Positions 62,247 to 64,000 of a stretch of DNA of 64,000 nucleotides are shown one piece after another. Positions within the stretch are counted from its first letter, which is position 1; each line of letters begins with the position of its first letter. A program made the translations under genes and the position numbers. The notes under the pieces were generated by a model. The model was not told where the DNA came from. It saw only the letters and a program-made list of their open reading frames with translations, and ran no database searches. Source of the DNA: Tenacibaculum sp. (GTDB lineage: Bacteria; Bacteroidota; Bacteroidia; Flavobacteriales; Flavobacteriaceae); assembly GCA_022448525.1 (NCBI GenBank), contig JAKVCX010000010.1:162784-226783 (forward strand), given 5' to 3'.

Positions 62247-64000
62247 TTATTCGTTAATATATAACCAACCTGTCCTAGCTTTTTCTCCATTTCCTGGGTC
62301 AATTACGTAATAATAAGTTCCAACTGGTAGTTTTTTATCAACACTAATTGTTGCTCTACCATTTGATATTCCTTCAAATCTTTTTGAAGCATCAACGTTG
62401 CTGTACCCATTAATTTTATAAACGGTGTTACCCCATCTATTAAATATTTCCACTGTATTATTGGAATATTCAGGATTGTCGATACAAGGTATAAAAAAGT
62501 ATTGATTCTCATTATTCCCATCACCTGGAGACATTAAATTATAAGGTGACAAGCAAGTATCTGTAGATATAACAACAATTGTTACTGTAGCCGTTGTACA
62601 ATTTTGAGGTATCAAATTATCACAAATTGTGTAAGTAAATGTATCCGTTCCACTAAATCCATCATTTGGAGTATACGTAACTACATCGTCACTTGGATCA
62701 TTTGGTGTTCCACCATCATCAACACTAATTGTACCATCATTCGGATCAGTAACATCTATGGTTCCGTCTGTAGGAATGTCATTATCATTTGCTGTAATAT
62801 TAATATCAACATCTTCATCTGAATTAGTTGTTGCCGTATCATCAACAGCATCAGGAATAGGAGTCACAGTAATTGTTACCGTAGCTGTGGTACAATTTGC
62901 AGGACTCGCATTATCACAAATTGTATAAGTGAATGTATCGGTGCCATTGAAGTCAGCATTTGGAACATAAGTAACAATATCATCACTTGGATCATCAGGT
63001 GTTCCTCCATCATCAATAGTTACCGTTCCATTTGTCGGGCTCGTAACTGTTAATGTACCATCGCTTGGAACATTGTCATCATTCGCTGTAATATCAATAT
63101 CAACTGAACCATCCTCAGCAACAGTAGCTGTATCGTCATTAGCTACTGGAACTTCATCAACTGGTGTCACTGTAACTGTTACCGTAGCTGTGGTACAATT
63201 TGCAGGACTCGCATTATCACAAAGCGTATAAGTGAATGTATCAGTACCATTGAAATCAGCATTTGGAACATAAGTAACAATATCATCACTTGGATCATCA
63301 GGTGTTCCTCCATCGTCAATAGTTACCGTTCCATTTGTCGGGCTCGTAACTGTTAATGTACCATCGCTTGGAACATTGTCATCATTCGCTGTAATATCAA
63401 TATCAACTGAACCATCCTCGGCAACAGTAGCTGTATCGTCATTGGCTACTGGAACTTCATCAACTGGTGTCACTATAACTGTTACCGTAGCTGTGGTACA
63501 ATTTGCAGGACTAGCATTATCACAAAGCGTATAAGTGAATGTATCAGTACCATTGAAATCAGCATTTGGAACATAAGTAACAATATCATCACTTGGATCA
63601 TCAGGTGTTCCTCCATCGTCAATAGTTACCGTTCCATTTGTCGGACTCGTGACTGTTAATGTACCATCTGTTGGTACGTCAGTATCATTGGCTGTTATAT
63701 CAATATCAACTGAACCATCCTCGGCGACAGTAGCTGTATCGTCATTGGCTACTGGAACTTCATCAACTGAGCTTACTGTAATGACAACAGTTGCTGTATC
63801 TGTGTCTCCGTCTGCATCTGTGATCGTATATGTGAAACTGTCTGTTCCGTTAAAGTCTGCGTTTGGTGTGTATACAAATACTCCGTCCGCTGTCTCTGTG
63901 ACTGTACCATTTGATGGACCAGAAGTTAAACTGTAGTCTTCTCCGTCTCCGCCATCTCCACCAATATCATCATTAGTGCTTACTGTAATAGTCGTACTTG
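62247..64000 (-). CDS. Giant repetitive adhesin with gliding-type (type B) C-terminal domain, N-terminus beyond window
   Basis: The frame is open without stop from the window edge to the stop at 62247; I checked each codon from 63473 to 64000. The visible part has at least five Ig/cadherin-like repeats of about 100 residues, each with VANDDTATVAEDGSVDIDI, NGTVTIDDGGTPDDPSDD and YVPNADFNGTDTFTYT. The last 90 residues are a gliding-motility-associated C-terminal domain (NLMSPGDGNNENQYFF, VEIFNRWGNTVYKINGY, PVGTYYYVID), the type B T9SS signal. It should be a large surface adhesin; total length is unknown. Confidence 0.93.
   Translation of the reverse strand, partial: STTITVSTNDDIGGDGGDGEDYSLTSGPSNGTVTETADGVFVYTPNADFNGTDSFTYTITDADGDTDTATVVITVSSVDEVPVANDDTATVAEDGSVDIDITANDTDVPTDGTLTVTSPTNGTVTIDDGGTPDDPSDDIVTYVPNADFNGTDTFTYTLCDNASPANCTTATVTVIVTPVDEVPVANDDTATVAEDGSVDIDITANDDNVPSDGTLTVTSPTNGTVTIDDGGTPDDPSDDIVTYVPNADFNGTDTFTYTLCDNASPANCTTATVTVTVTPVDEVPVANDDTATVAEDGSVDIDITANDDNVPSDGTLTVTSPTNGTVTIDDGGTPDDPSDDIVTYVPNADFNGTDTFTYTICDNASPANCTTATVTITVTPIPDAVDDTATTNSDEDVDINITANDNDIPTDGTIDVTDPNDGTISVDDGGTPNDPSDDVVTYTPNDGFSGTDTFTYTICDNLIPQNCTTATVTIVVISTDTCLSPYNLMSPGDGNNENQYFFIPCIDNPEYSNNTVEIFNRWGNTVYKINGYSNVDASKRFEGISNGRATISVDKKLPVGTYYYVIDPGNGEKARTGWLYINE
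62578..64000. repeat. Tandem 303-bp repeats in the adhesin gene
   Basis: A marker segment, GTAGCTGTGGTACAATTTGC, recurs at 62881, 63184 and 63487, giving a period of 303 bp or 101 codons. The copies in this span are nearly identical at the DNA level, while the C-terminal-most copy and the one near the window edge have diverged. Confidence 0.88.

Noticed and set aside
62604..62822. Plus-strand frames over the adhesin repeats (also 63649-63936)
   Set aside because: They arise from the repetitive sense gene, which is open throughout and ends in a recognisable sorting domain.

Overview
The window is AT-rich DNA from a Bacteroidota bacterium, almost certainly a member of the Flavobacteriaceae. 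The support is direct: type IX secretion system (T9SS) sorting domains of both kinds, a PorP/SprF plus OmpA cassette, recurrent promoter boxes of the Bacteroidota form TAnnTTTG, A-rich leaders instead of Shine-Dalgarno sites, and family-typical gene orders (ftsX-DUF3098-uppP-truB; DUF177-rpmF-fabH-accB-accC). The genus cannot be fixed from the sequence alone.

Layout. 1-5.8 kb (minus): a lipoprotein, a LolC/E-type permease and rbfA, then a LuxR-type two-component pair with a membrane protein and two paralogous small proteins. 5.8-8.7 kb (plus): a degenerate dispersed repeat, a DUF2589 locus of three genes, methylmalonyl-CoA epimerase. 8.8-11.5 kb: ftsX, DUF3098, uppP and truB. 11.4-16.5 kb: a beta-barrel candidate, a T9SS-exported SprB-repeat protein, a thioredoxin-like protein and an NAD-dependent threonine dehydrogenase. 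17.2-19.8 kb: a decayed BNR-repeat T9SS protein. 19.8-29.3 kb: a pappalysin-like lipoprotein protease, recX, a tetR-tolC-mfp-rnd efflux operon with a palindrome in the tetR promoter, a polyprenyl synthase and a CAT-anticodon tRNA.

29.5-37.9 kb is the most interesting part: a secretion cluster for double-glycine-leader, Cys-rich peptides. It holds a VKOR-thioredoxin disulfide-forming protein, a C39-peptidase ABC exporter, an HlyD adaptor and ten precursor peptides (one of 59 residues). Every core peptide has an even number of cysteines (4, 6 or 8) and no leader has any, which fits a disulfide-forming secretion route; no lanthionine, YcaO or radical-SAM enzyme is present. Four precursor genes are preceded, 26-29 nt before the ATG, by a repeated element that folds as an H-type RNA pseudoknot. 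Its second helix varies between copies with complementary changes on both strands. A fifth, divergent copy lies before the exporter. I do not recognise this element as a described RNA family; it is the strongest candidate for an undescribed system here.

38-64 kb: a very large M48 metallopeptidase with a repeat-rich C-terminus, ribE and pdxA (divergent), the DUF177-rpmF and fabH-accBC fatty-acid genes, Kdo transferase (waaA), a split YeeE/YedE pair, a zinc-protease-like lipoprotein, an AraC regulator with a DUF4230 protein, lspA, an M61 peptidase, a DksA-like protein and ileS, and finally an OmpA-PorP/SprF-giant adhesin cassette whose adhesin (near-identical 303-bp repeats, gliding-type C-terminal domain) runs off the right edge.
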